Source: Bursaphelenchus xylophilus (taxonomy: Eukaryota > Nematoda > Chromadorea > Rhabditida > Aphelenchoididae). Taken from it: 64,000 nucleotides of DNA. Made by a program: the position numbers and the translations under genes. Under the pieces are notes generated by a model. That model worked only from the letters and a program-made list of their open reading frames with translations, was not told the DNA's origin and did no database searches. Of this stretch, positions 36,501-47,116 are shown in pieces (position 1 is the stretch's first letter; each line of letters opens with the position of its first letter). The stretch is from positions 8,804,001-8,868,000 of the forward strand of contig CAJFCV020000001.1 of NCBI GenBank assembly GCA_904066235.2, given 5' to 3'.

Positions 36501-39500
36501 GAAAAAAATGTAACCTCAGTAAAATATGTAAAGGAGAAGGGGGTTATAAACGGTAATATTTAATTAATTAATTCCTTTCAGAAATTCTTCCCAGCCACGG
36601 ACAAGGGCAAACTACAGGACCTGAAGAGCACCGTGGATTTGCTCACATCCATTACATTCTTCCGAATGAAGGTCTTGGAGCTCGCAAGTCCCCCCAGGGC
36701 ATCTACCGTAATGCAAGGATGCGTCAAGAATTGTATGGAGGTAAGGATATTCAATGATGCATTCTTCTGATGACTGATCTCATGGATACTGTAAATTGTT
36801 TCAGCCGACTTACCACGCTTTGTACGAGAACTGCGCGAACGAGGCGGGTGATGACAATAGTGTCAAATTCTGGTTCGACTTCCTCGATTACATAATGCGA
36901 GTCATCGAGGACGACAAGAACATTTACACCCCGGTGCTAAACCAATTCCCTCAAGAACTAAATGTCGGAAACATATCAGCCGCCTGTTTGTGGAATCAGT
37001 ACAAAAATGATCTACAAGGCATGCTCAAAGGTAAGAATTATGTTCTGATTCTGACGAGGGGCAACGTGATATAAAAATTGTATTGAAACTACCTAAATGA
37101 CTTACTCTTCGGCTTGTGTGAAAGGACAGGGAAATAAAAATGATCTTTCGATCTGATCTGTTCTTTGGAATATCAGATTTACAGTTAGTGATGACGGATT
37201 TTGCGATTTTATTAGCGAAAAATTAAAAATTTTTTTAAAAAATTAAAATATGTCAGAATTACTGTCATAAATGAAATAAAATATTTTCAGAGCACGCGGA
37301 GAACCCGAACGCCCGCCAATCGAAGAATGGCGTCACCGAGTACATGAACCTCTATTTCAAAGTCAAGGGTTTCTATTTCAAGTACATCGCCGACCTGCCC
37401 GAGTACAAGAACTCGATACCCGAATTCCCAGCGTAAGTATCGAGTGTCCCATAAATATGTTGGCTGTTTAGATGGTTCGGCGGTTTCGTGATGGAATGGT
37501 TGGGTGAGAACGACGAACATTCCATGGACATTCTCCGGAATGCCTATCTGCTGGACAAGGACAACAACTTCCCGCAGACCTCGGAACATACCAAGTTCAG
37601 TAATAGTGTGGTGGATGTGTTTGCCAAGTTAAATCAGGCCTTGACACTCCTTAAACAGATGGATTGCCCGAATCCAGAGGTGGCAGTGGACATGATGAAA
37701 CGGTAAGAGCTTATTTTTTATTTTTCACTAGCCATCTAAAGCTTAAGGTGGCTCAATTCTGATGGCTTTCGATTTTATATTCAAAGTTATTTATGCGGAA
37801 CATACTATTATAAACCCTAGCGAACGTGTGGTTTGTTTGTATCTCACATTAATTTTGTGATTTATTTATCCTTTTCCCAGATAAATCTTAAATTTTCTGT
37901 GTATTATGTATGTATTCACTTCCAATTGAAGCCACAACCAGTTACAGTAACCCTATTGACTTAAATACCTTGTTTTCAGATTCTCCACGACGCTGAACAA
38001 GGTGTTGTTGGCCTATGCTGACATGGTTCAGAAGGACTTCGGGAAATTTGTGGACTCAGAGAAGCTGGCTTGTATTCTCCTTAACAATATTCAACAACTT
38101 CGAGTGCAACTGGAGAAGATTTACAAGGAAATGGGGGGTGATGACTTGGATGAGGAGTCCAGAAGAGTCCTCAATAATCTCCAGAAGAAGCTGAACAGTG
38201 TTTTGGACAAGTTATCTTCCCAGTTTGTATCCACATTGGAACCTCATATTCAAGAACAAACAGCCAAATTGGGAGCATTACTCTGTAAAATCAAGGGAAC
38301 CCAAGTGGAATCCAGTCAACTTGGTCCAGATGTGGATATGGTGCTGGTTCCGTTGATGGATTTGCTGGAAGGATCGCTGCAACGATATGCTCAGCAATGC
38401 GAAAAGACCGTGTTGAAGTACATCCTGAAGGAGTTATGGAAATTGACTATCATGAATATGGAGAAGATGGTCGTTTTGCCGACTATGAGCGATAAGGCGG
38501 TAGGTTTCGGGCCAGTTTAGGGTTTTGTCAGACCTAAATTATATGATTTCTGACCAATGTTTTACTATCCGCGCCATCTAAATCAACATTTTCCAGTTGA
38601 TTAAACAACTTCCCAATGCCAAAATCGGAGATGTGACCAAGATAATGTCCCATGTTAAGGATGTTAAGGGAATGAGTTCCGTGAAGGAAGTAATGGACAT
38701 TGCCCGAGATTCCGAGAGATCCTTGACCCCCAAACAATGCACCGTGCTGGACGCTGCTTTGGATGCGATCAAAGAATGTTTCCACGCCGGAGGACAAGGA
38801 CTCAAGAAGACATTCTTCGAGAAGTCTCCGGAATTACAATCTCTAAAATACGCCTTGTCGTTGTACACTCAGACAACTGAACAGCTGATCAAGACCTTTA
38901 TCAGCACGCAGAAACAACAAGATCAGCCATCGCAGGATCAACCGGTCGGAGAGATCAGCGTTCAAGTCGATCTCTTCTGCAATCCAACTACCGGAGAGCA
39001 AAAAGTTACTGTGAAAAGTAAGCGTTCTCCACTTTGACCCATACTGTGATCGATTTTGCCGGGTTTATGATACCAAGTACAATGTAATTTCAGTTATTGC
39101 CGCCAACGATCTCCGTTGGCAGACCACTGGTGTCTTCAAACCCTTCGTTGAAGTCCATTTGGTTGGCCCTTATCTGAATGACAAAAAAAGGAAATTCGCG
39201 ACCAAAACCAAAAATGGAAAATGGGATCCGAAGTTCAATGAGACCTTCGTATTGTAAGTAAATCCTATTTTTAATAAACTGCTTCTTTTAGTTTGCTCGG
39301 AAACGAAGGAGAACCCGAAAATTACGAACTGATGTTCCAAGTAAAGGACTATTACATGGTCAGAGAAGATCGAATCGTCGGAGTGGGGGTTCTGCAGCTG
39401 GCTCAAGTGGTCACTGAAGGTAGGAGAATATCTGAAAAGGGCCTTGAGATTAATGACCGGCAATACATAACAAATAATTTCAGGTTCTCTCGCCCTCTGG

Positions 39501-39677
39501 GTCCAACTCGGACGTCAACTTTATATCGATGAAACCGGCCTAATCCTTCTACGAATCCTCGGCCAACGCCAAAACGACGACATTGCCAAAGAATTCTACA
39601 AACTGAAGACGGACAGTCGTTACGAATCCGAATCCGTGATGACAAATTCAGCGTCGAGTCAGCAGATCCGCCAATAG
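18537..39677 (+). CDS. unc-13: UNC-13 long (LR) form, synaptic vesicle priming protein
   Basis: UNC-13 opens syntaxin to prime vesicles for neurotransmitter release at presynaptic active zones. Left exons: 18537-18558, 18723-18752, 19139-19238, 19299-19540, 21134-21201, 21715-21751, 22648-22886, 23151-23364, 23964-25050, 25306-25737 and 25806-25884 (850 codons). Right exons: 31453-31575, 32503-32574, 32681-32900, 32973-33200, 33302-33443, 33487-33656, 33692-33957, 34033-34260, 36582-36740, 36805-37030, 37291-37432, 37472-37702, 37980-38499, 38597-39017, 39094-39253, 39292-39419 and 39484-39677. Total 2059 aa; all phases agree. Domains: C2A about 1-131 (MSLLCVTIKRA start); disordered Tyr/Gln/Glu-rich region to about 820; C1 about 937-986 with the full H-C6-H-C zinc pattern; C2B about 1060-1190 with DKTGKSDPY and WDEDND calcium loops; MUN about 1230-1880; C2C about 1885-2010. 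The 19540/21134 intron appears to be GC-AG. The left-to-right joint at 25884/31453 is inferred from phase; 32503 is also possible. Confidence 0.93.
25885..30040 (+). other. Large unc-13 intron between left and middle exons
   Basis: I found no further coding exon that fits the phase of the flanking exons. Several frames of 60-135 codons (for example 29421-29828) lack matching splice sites or family resemblance. Sequence words of interest include TGCACAGTGCA at 28396-28406, CGCACCGTGCA at 29028-29038 and GCCCTCAGGGC at 28375-28385. Alternative promoter sequences for the MR form are expected here. Confidence 0.45.
30137..39677 (+). CDS. unc-13: UNC-13 middle (MR) form, alternative N terminus
   Basis: Two exons unique to this form, 30137-30488 and 30930-31351, total 774 nt and end in phase 0, so they join the same right exons as the long form (31453 onward). 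The product is about 1467 aa: a different N terminus ([12 protein letters not shown]...), a basic stretch ([13 protein letters not shown]...KKRKRKRKC, about residues 140-170), then C1, C2B, MUN and C2C, without the C2A domain. C. elegans is known to make LR and MR isoforms in this arrangement. The ATG at 30137 is the first in-frame Met of the exon and follows TCCAG directly. The frame stays open upstream to 30041, so an earlier exon joined at about 30043 is possible. The 30488/30930 intron starts GCAAGT (GC-AG). The 4.1-kb gap upstream would hold this form's promoter. Confidence 0.72.
34261..36092 (+). other. Long intron part within the unc-13 right region
   Basis: No coding exon is supported in this 1.8 kb. 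It holds TGCCCTGAGGGCA at 35715-35727, identical over 13 bp to the copy at 16657. Other introns of the right half are mostly 35-300 nt, so this one is unusually long, consistent with housing an internal promoter for the exon at 36093. Confidence 0.45.
36093..36407 (+). CDS. Possible alternative first or cassette exon of unc-13
   Basis: A 315-nt open frame lies inside the 2.3-kb intron between the right exons ending 34260 and starting 36582. It begins with ATG immediately after a T-rich acceptor (TTTTTTTGGCGTCAAG) and ends GAA before a GT, in phase 0 with the next exon. It could therefore start a short, carboxy-terminal UNC-13 isoform, or be inserted in frame into the MUN domain. The 105 aa begin [16 protein letters not shown], are basic at first, then acidic ([18 protein letters not shown]), ending [12 protein letters not shown] recognise no homologue. 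The GTGCGA donor is weaker than the neighbours' donors, so this call is tentative. Confidence 0.45.
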
Positions 39678-40363
39678 ATTCCAAAGTTCTCGCCGCCAAC
39701 AACCTCAATTCATCCCCCAAATCTTTTCCAAAAATGGCTCTTAACTGCATAAAACCGGTAAATTGGACTTTACTTATGAGATGTTACGGTATACTGTAAC
39801 AGGATTACAAGTACAAGTTCAATCCTCAAATTATCTCTTGGTATTTGCTTTATCATTCCGCTTATCTCACCAATGTAAATTATGTAAAATGTGCCTGATT
39901 TATTAATAAAAAGATATATGAAGGTGTGAGGGTTACTGTAACAAAAAAAAGTCCAAAGAGTTAAAATTAGACATTTAAATCTCGCAAATGAAACATCCTG
40001 GTCTCATAAATAAATCATTTTAATTTCCATTTCCTTGGCTTTCCGTTACAAGTCTGAAATTAACGCTGAAATCCCGTTGAATCTCGTTTTGGACAATTCG
40101 TTTTCGGCAGCCTGCGCCCCCGCAAGAGACAACGCTAATGAAGACTAAACCGAAGAGAAATGCACCATCTGGGCAACGTCGCGACTTCAGAGAGCGAACA
40201 GAGAAAGCAATTAGCCCTCTTCGACACTGCGTTCTCTCGTTTACCTCGGGCGCAGCTTGCGCAAAATAAATATTTCTGTCTCGAATGCCAGGGAAATGTT
40301 GTAAATCGCATATTTTCTTTATAAATTGAAGTGATTTTCATAGTATTTTATATTGTAAGAAAC
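39678..40363. other. Intergenic region, unc-13 to rbm-16
   Basis: It contains the AATAAA at 39905-39910 that probably ends unc-13, the GTTACTGTAAC palindrome at 39932-39942, and an acceptor-like TTTTCATAG ending at 40342, 21 nt before the rbm-16 ATG. No gene is seen. Confidence 0.5.
39905..39910 (+). terminator. Polyadenylation signal of unc-13
   Basis: AATAAA lies 227 nt past the unc-13 stop and is the first clear signal downstream. Confidence 0.5.
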
Positions 40364-43300
40364 ATGGCCACGGAGGAAGTTGTCAAGGCCTTTAATAAAG
40401 AGGTGAGCTGGGCATTAACCTAGGAGATGGGTGGATATCTTGTGGTAACAGTCTTTTAACACTCCCGATTTCAGCTGGCGACAATGAAGAATGCAAAGTC
40501 AGCTTTGAGTAAGGATAAGATTATTGCCATTACAAAAGCGGCGATGAGTGCTTTAAGGTACTATAAACATGTTGTCTATGCTGTCGAGAAGTTCCTTGCG
40601 AAGGTAAGTTGTTGTTATCACGGTTCTTATTCTTTATTTAGTGTAACACAAAGCTGAAAGTACCCGGAGTTTATGTTATTGATTCGATTGTAAGGCAGGG
40701 ACAGAAACAATTCAAACATAAAGATGTATTTGGTCCAAGGTTTGCTGTGAATATTCTTCAAACCATCGAAGGGATCCTCGGAGAATGTCCAGTGGAAGAT
40801 AGGGTAAGTAATTAGTGCAATTATTTATGTTTTTAGTTAAAAGTTGTTCGGGTGATAAATTTGTGGAAGAATCATGAAGTCTTCTCTCCAGAAGTCTCGG
40901 ACTCGTTGCTCGAATTATGCAGACGACTAAATTTAGGTATGTTTTATGTTTAGTTAAATGCAAAAGTCGCATTTGAGTTGAAGTTCTTTCTTCATTGACT
41001 TTTAACACTGTACAATTTTTTATTATTTTTGCTTTTTAGAAACCGATGTGGAAAAAGTTGAACATCGAGTAAAGGGAGCCAAAGCGGACATGTCCATCTA
41101 CAGGAATGTTCAGAAGAAGCGAGGAACTCCTAGGACTCCACCGCCAATAGCTGAAGAGCATTCCAACGGAAATGGAGAAGTTCTAAGCTTGTCTGAAAGC
41201 CAATTTAACGACTTATTCACTCGAATGTATCCAACTTTGGCTGATGGATTAAATCGGGATAAGGAATCTTTGAAGAAGAGTTACAAAATATTCCAAGGGA
41301 AGCTGAAAGATTCCGTTGAACGGGAGAAAGCTGCAACTGGTGGAAATATAGCTGTAAGTTGTTATTTTTCATTGGTTTATATTACTTTTGATTTCACCGA
41401 GTAGTAATTTATTATTTTAGCAACTTCTTACAACAACTTTTGATTATTCGGATGATGAAGATGAAACAGCTGACCGCTCAAAGCCAGAGCCGATATCGAA
41501 AGAGCGTTTGGAAGCGTAAGTTCACCTAAATATTGTTGTTCATGTGTTTAGATTGGCCAGGAACATCTGCGAACAATCAGAATTTGTCAGCGAAGTCCAA
41601 TCTACATTAAACAAACCATTGGAATCACGAAGAAGAGAGTCTTATAATCGAGATGACAGGAGTTTCGATCGAGGTCAGAACAGATCTCAGGAAAGTAATT
41701 TGAATACAAGCATACAGTCGTTCGATAGTCGAGTAAGTCGAGTATAAAAAGATATATTGTCTTGATCTTTATAGGCTTCACGGAATGGGCGACGGAAAAG
41801 ATCTGTGTCACCACCGAGAAGTGACAGAGATCCTCGGAAAAAGAGGCATCGAGAGAGGAGTCCCGAGAAGAAGTCAAAGCGCAGATCAAGATCCAGGACA
41901 CCAGAATCAGCTGCTGATAAGGACAGGGAGAAGGAACGGAAGAGAAATGGGCTTCCTACCCATCCGAAGAGGGATTGTCTTGTCTGTAAGTTGCGTTTCC
42001 ACTTGATTATTTATTATTTTAGTGGCCACTCGAACCCTTTGGTTTGGTCGATTACCCACCAATTGTGTGGATCATCAGATAAAAGAAGCCCTCAAAATCT
42101 CCGGATATGAACCAGAAAAGGTTAACATCATTCCTTCGAGAGCTTGCGCTTATGTTACCATGCCCTCAAGAAGAGCTGCATTCAAAATTATGGATAAGTA
42201 CAAAAGAGATATAAAGATTGCTGACCGCTCCATCAAAGTCGATTGGGCAACTGGAGTGGGATTGCAGAAGAATGATCGATTGATGGATTACTGGGATGCG
42301 GATAAAGGGTATGCTCAGATTCCACATCAAAGGTTGCCATCCGACATTGGACAACTGATCCAAGGAAATTATGTTGACGTTGATACACTCCCAAGCAATC
42401 TGAAGGGTTGGTTTTTAATTTCGTTTTTGTCTTGATCCTTCGGTGGTATTTATAATGTGTTCTTTGTAGGGAAGTATCACTCAACAGGACCAGTCGAATC
42501 AGATCCAATCCCCCCTCCAGCTGATCCAGATCAGGCGATGATAGCCAGTATTCCAACTCCAGCAGCTGCTAATCAGCCACTTCCGCCCCCTTTCCCTCCA
42601 TTACCACCGAATCCAGCAGCTCAGGGAATCCAGCCAACTCTAACCCAACAACTGCCCGCTGGATTCCCTAACCTTGGATTGGCCCCACATCTTTTACAAC
42701 CCAACATTCTGGCGGCTGTTCTGGCACAACAGCAGAATTTAAATTTGGATCAATTGGTAAGTTTTTGTCGAAAATATGTTTTCATTTATTGTTACCTCGA
42801 ATAATGTTGCCTTTTAGATGAGTCAGTTTCAATCCAACAACTTGGTGCAAAATGCTGGAGGAAATCCACCACCATCGCAAAGTAGGTTGTTTGAGGCTCA
42901 GTATCTTAAATTTCATAGTATTTTTTAATCAATTTAAATTTTTAGTTGAACAGCCCGATTCTCGAGGGCCTCCCCCACCTCGGCCCCACTTCCAAGGTCG
43001 AGGGGGTCCCAGGTTCAACAACTTCAATTCCCCTCGCCCGGATGGGCAAACTTTCTTTAGGGGGAGAGGTCGAGGCCAATTCCGTGGCCAGAGAATGCCT
43101 TTCAGAGGGAGTCCCCGTTTCGATCATCCTCGGCCACGATTCGAAGCGCCTGAATTCCAAGGAAACGCGAATCTGATGCCTCTTGGAGTGGGACCCATGA
43201 ACATTCCACCACCAGATCTGAGTGCTCTATTGGCTGCTGGATTACCTCCACCTCAACTTGGCTCTCAACCTGGACTGCCGATGGGTTTAACACAGCCTAT

Positions 43301-43850
43301 GGAAGATCAGTCTGAGCCCATGCAAATGCAGGACGATGAAATGGATCATTCGTCAGGTCCTCCAAGCATTCCAGAATCATTCAAACTTCCAGGACAGCGG
43401 TTTGGCAATCTGCCGCCAGGTCTGCCCGGTGGACAAGCACATCCTGAAGTCCCGATAAGTCGAGAGAATCAGAATTTTCATGAAGAATTGAACTCATCGC
43501 ACGGGATAAATGAGAGTGGAGAGTCTTCAATTCAGCTAGACCAGCCCCGAGAAACTGAAAATCAAGCAGGAAATGCTCAGCCAAGGACTCCAGAAGGAAA
43601 TGGGGGGACGTTTGAACCGAGGAGAACAAGATTCTCGGCACCGCATGAATTCGATGGGGAAGATCCATTCCGCCATAAAGGACCCCCTCATGATGATAGC
43701 TACGAAGACAATCCCTTCCAAAATAATGACGATGATGACAATCAACCTAAATCCCCTGAGGAAAAGTTTACCAACAATGTGAGTGGGGACAGCCCCATGC
43801 ATATGACCACCCCTCCCCCGGCTTCTACACCACCTCCAGAAACTGAGTAG
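40364..43850 (+). CDS. rbm-16: SCAF4/SCAF8-type CTD-interacting RNA-binding protein
   Basis: Proteins of this family bind the RNA polymerase II C-terminal repeat in the nucleus and influence transcript termination and splicing. Twelve exons: 40364-40402, 40475-40603, 40642-40803, 40837-40936, 41040-41353, 41421-41515, 41552-41732, 41775-41985, 42023-42406, 42470-42756, 42818-42881 and 42946-43850. They total 2871 nt, or 956 aa. The CTD-interaction domain covers about residues 1-143 (MATEEVVKAFNKELATM start; KVPGVYVIDSIVRQ; VINLWKNHEVF). An Arg/Ser-rich stretch lies at about 280-405, and an RRM at about 411-500 (TLWFGRLPTN as RNP2; CAYVTM as RNP1-like). A Pro-rich segment (PPPFPPLPPNP) is followed by an RGG/PR-rich region near 655-720 and an acidic Pro-rich tail. 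Domain order CID, RS, RRM, Pro-rich is diagnostic. The orthologue name is by domain architecture and memory of C. elegans rbm-16. Confidence 0.92.
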
Positions 43851-44255
43851 AGAACAGAAAAGGGATAAGGCGTTTGAATAACATATATTGTTTTTGTGAT
43901 GTGATCCTTGGTCTCAATGTTTAAATATTGAAATCATTCTATCAGATTATAAAGTCTGGGGTCGCTTTGAGGTTATGAGTACTTAATTAAGAATATTTTT
44001 TATCTGTGGCATACTTCAAACATCAAATGTTTGTCCTTTGTGATTTTAGGAAATAAATTTTTGGCTGAAATACGTTGTGTTTTTTTCAGAAGATGTCGGT
44101 CTTCTTGGCTGGTCTCGTCTCTTTTCTTTTTTATAAATCCGTGTTATCTCGTTTTTTCACGTTTTAATTTTTTTAAATCCATTGTTACCTTAACAGTTTA
44201 ACCTCATAAACGTTTTGAATTGACTGAATGATTGAAACGTTTATTGATCCCATTG
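43851..44255. other. Convergent intergenic gap
   Basis: The 3' ends of rbm-16 (+) and the 95-aa gene (-) face each other here. AATAAA at 44052-44057 is the likely rbm-16 polyadenylation signal. No gene is seen. Confidence 0.5.
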
Positions 44256-44579
44256 TCAGAAAGGATATTCTTCTTCAATAAGTTGATCATAACACAAAGG
44301 ACAATTGATGCAAGCGGTGATTCCAACCATCATGGAAACAAGGGTAGCCGCACAGATGGCCGAGATGATCCCAACAGTCACCAGTCTCCACCAACATTCG
44401 AAATCCATGTGGTTCTAGGGATCCAGTACAATATAATTTGGGGAACTTACGAAATGGAATGGCTTCCTGTCTTCATTGTAACAGTAGGCCTGCTTTCTCC
44501 TGTTTAGTCTTCTTGTTTCCGCAGGGCATATCCAGAAGCCCAGCAGAATTAAGGTGATCAGAAGTTCCGACCGTCCCAT
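44256..44579 (-). CDS. Small secreted or single-pass membrane protein, 95 aa
   Basis: I do not recognise the family. Two minus-strand exons, 44579-44451 and 44414-44256, are separated by a 36-nt intron (GTAAGT...CTAG) and total 288 nt. The product starts MGRSELLITLILLGFWICPAE, a good signal peptide. A short Arg/Lys-rich ectodomain with two Cys (AYCY, FECWW) follows, then a hydrophobic span (about residues 53-78, VTVGIISAICAATLVSMMVG), and a short tail with NCPLCYDQLIEEEYPF. This suggests a type I membrane protein with a CxxC-bearing, acidic cytoplasmic end. It lies 230 nt downstream of cfi-1 on the same strand, a spacing compatible with an operon; a TATAAATA sequence in the gap (about 44668-44675) could alternatively be its own promoter. 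Confidence 0.72.
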
Positions 44580-44666
44580 AATCAATATCAATCTAATAAT
44601 TTTTTCAAAAGTTTTTGCAATTTTTATTTTTTTTATCAAAAATTTTAGAAACTTGTTGGTAATGTG

Positions 44667-44672
44667 TTTATT
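44667..44672 (-). terminator. Polyadenylation signal of cfi-1 (or TATA-like box)
   Basis: The minus strand reads TATAAATAAAC here, containing AATAAA about 140 nt past the cfi-1 stop. The same string contains TATAAATA, which would sit about 90 nt before the next gene's ATG. Confidence 0.4.
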
Positions 44673-44809
44673 TATACGAAGGTAACTCTAGATCCAGGGA
44701 TTTCTTAACTTATGAAGCGAATTTTAAAACTTTTTTCTTTGGTCGATTTTTCGATTCACCGACCGGTTTTGGTTCCGAATATACTACTAGAATACAATAT
44801 GAAGGTAGT

Positions 44810-47116
44810 TCAGCTGTCATTCCACTCCTTTCCATTCGTCTTGTGTCCAAACAATTCCGTCAACGCATCTCCATTGGGATGGGAATCGGAGCTGGAGGCC
44901 GGGAAGAGGACGCCCTGATAGGTGGTCCCGTTGATCTCCATGGAAACCACCATCGACTTCTCCCCATTCGGCATGGTACTGCTGGAGACCTTGAGCGCGG
45001 TGGAGTGGGAGTTCTTCAGGATCTGATCCAGCGAATTCTTGGGGCCTGGGGATTCTGATTTTAGACGGAGAGGGGACGAGGTCTTCAATTTCTTGGCTAA
45101 ATTATACAAATCATCATTCAGTTGATGGCCACTATAATATTGTTTGTGATTCTACTTACCGACGGGCTCCGAATCTCCCGAGCACGTAGAATCGCGACCA
45201 GAAAGTCCATTTGCCGCAGGGTTTTTGCTCTGCATAGCCTCGGCAAACCGCTGTAAAATGTCCATTTGGCGGTTGTTTGTATCAAGCCCGTAGGCATTGT
45301 TGACTGCATTCATCATCTGGGTGTTGTGCGATGAGTGGTCGTCTGTAATTATTGCTCAATTATTTACGTCTTTCATGACTTCTCTTGCGTCCAAAAGGTT
45401 AAAGTTTTACCTTGTCCCATCAATGAGTTGAGATGTTTCGAAAAGAGGCTTGACATCGCTGCAGCAGCCGCTGAATGAGGTACCAGTGGATAGGGGAAGC
45501 CCGGAGGACCGGAGGTCCCTCGGAAAGAGCCGTTTCCATTGCTGGACCCTCCATTATTTCGTCTTCCTTCCCTTTTGTTCCCTTCGATAGCTGCATGGAG
45601 ATCAGATGGAGAACTTAGTCCCTCCTTCTCACACTCGTAGTCGTACAGGTACTTCTGGTACTGCGTCCTCAGGGTAAAAGCGGCCGAAGTGATCGAGCTG
45701 GGAAGGTTGAGACCCTTGGTGATTTCTCTCCACAACTTTTTGTTAATAATTTCAACAAGACCACCATGTTGGACAACCAGGCGATAGAGTTCGTAAAGAT
45801 CGAGCACTTGTTTGGCCATGATCGGGATCCGAGTCACGGATTTCCCTTTTTTGTGCATGAACATAAACCAATCGTCCAGCCATTCCTTGCGTTTCTTGTC
45901 ATCGGACAGTTCGTAGAGCTAAAATAATTTCAATAAATTCGTTTACTGTAATTTTAACTATTATTTTGGTACCGCAAAATTACATCAGAATCCGTGCAAA
46001 ACGAATTCTTTGTTTTTATTTAGCTGAGGATTTTGCCCATATTTTTTGGGCCAAAGTTACGGTCCCTAAACGACCCAAGAAGCGGCCCAAGAAGCGGCCA
46101 TTCAAAGAAAAAACTTTTCCAGAGCGCCCAAATTTAATAAAATATTCTCTAAAAGATATTTGGGCACCTAATTTGTCCGTTGCCCATGACAATATTATTC
46201 GTGGCCTTTAATGAGAGCCAAATGGGTTACTGTATACAGGGGAAGTGGGGGCTCGAAAGGGAGGGAAAGGGCGATTAGATGGTCTTTGGAGTCTTTATAG
46301 AAGGTTACTGTATGCTGTGGAAGTGGCCTACCTGTTTGAACTGCTCTTCGAAGGTCCAGTTGCTGGCATTACTCAGGTGATTGTCATCATTTTCTTGTTT
46401 TCCCCGCTCTCTGAAAACTCTGATTTGTGAAATCGGATTTCCCCAATAAAAACAGTTATATTGGAATATTATTTTATTTACTTACAAACTAAGGTCTTCG
46501 GGTTCATTTGCACTGGGATTGGAAGAATTTCGATCGATATCCAACGATGAAGAGGCCTGATTCATCAAGGGACCAAAGTCAAAATTCATGGAGTCCCCGG
46601 ATCCAGAGTTCTGTTTGATCACTTCCAAGAAGGCGTTCATATTTCCAAAGGGGAAAGCGTTGTGCATCCCGAGTTCTAAAACCAAATAAATGCAATTAAA
46701 TTCAAGAAAAGTTATATTCAACTACCTGGATGCAGTCTCGGAGGAATGGCGCCAATCTTCTGGAAAATGTTCTCCACACTATTGTTGGTATTGGTCGAGT
46801 CGTCGGTCGAATTGTGCTGGTCGTTTTCCTCGTGTGGACTGGTCGAACCGACCGATGGACTGGGCTGTTCGACTTGAGGGGCGGGACTGGGAGAGTGGGT
46901 GGCCTTATCCTAAAATCGTGTACTTTATTTTGAAATAAATTTCATTATCATAAAATGGAGCGTAACTCACCAACGATTGGAAGAAATCTTTGACGGAATC
47001 CGCGTTTTCGTTGGACATCGAATAAAAAGGAGCGTCGGAAGAGATCATGGAATGCCCGGAGGAGGTGAGGGGGCCAAAAAAATAAGTATGGAGTTGTCCA
47101 CCTCGGCTGCCACCAA
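44810..47116 (-). CDS. cfi-1: ARID3/Dead ringer-type transcription factor, 5' end missing
   Basis: CFI-1 and its relatives bind AT-rich DNA and control neuronal and muscle cell identity. Minus-strand exons: 47116-46971, 46909-46726, 46675-46486, 46410-46332, 45918-45411, 45342-45160 and 45096-44810. Phases agree, giving about 525 aa so far. The first visible exon is entered in phase 1, so at least one 5' exon with the start codon is missing from this model. The N-terminal part is Ser/Pro/Asn-rich. The extended ARID domain begins near NASNWTFEEQFKQLYELSDD and runs through WLDDWFMFMHKKG, LYELYRLVVQHGGL and KLWREI to TLRTQYQKYLYDYE. The last exon carries the REKLES-type segment (MVVSMEINGTTYQGVLFP) found only in ARID3 proteins. 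I searched 47.1-54.5 kb for the start exon and found no convincing candidate. Confidence 0.93.

Noticed and set aside
36408..36563. Read-through of the 36093 exon to a stop at 36563 as an independent small gene
   Set aside because: Composition changes abruptly to AT-rich intron-like sequence after 36407, and the next exon joins in phase, so an exon of unc-13 is the simpler reading.
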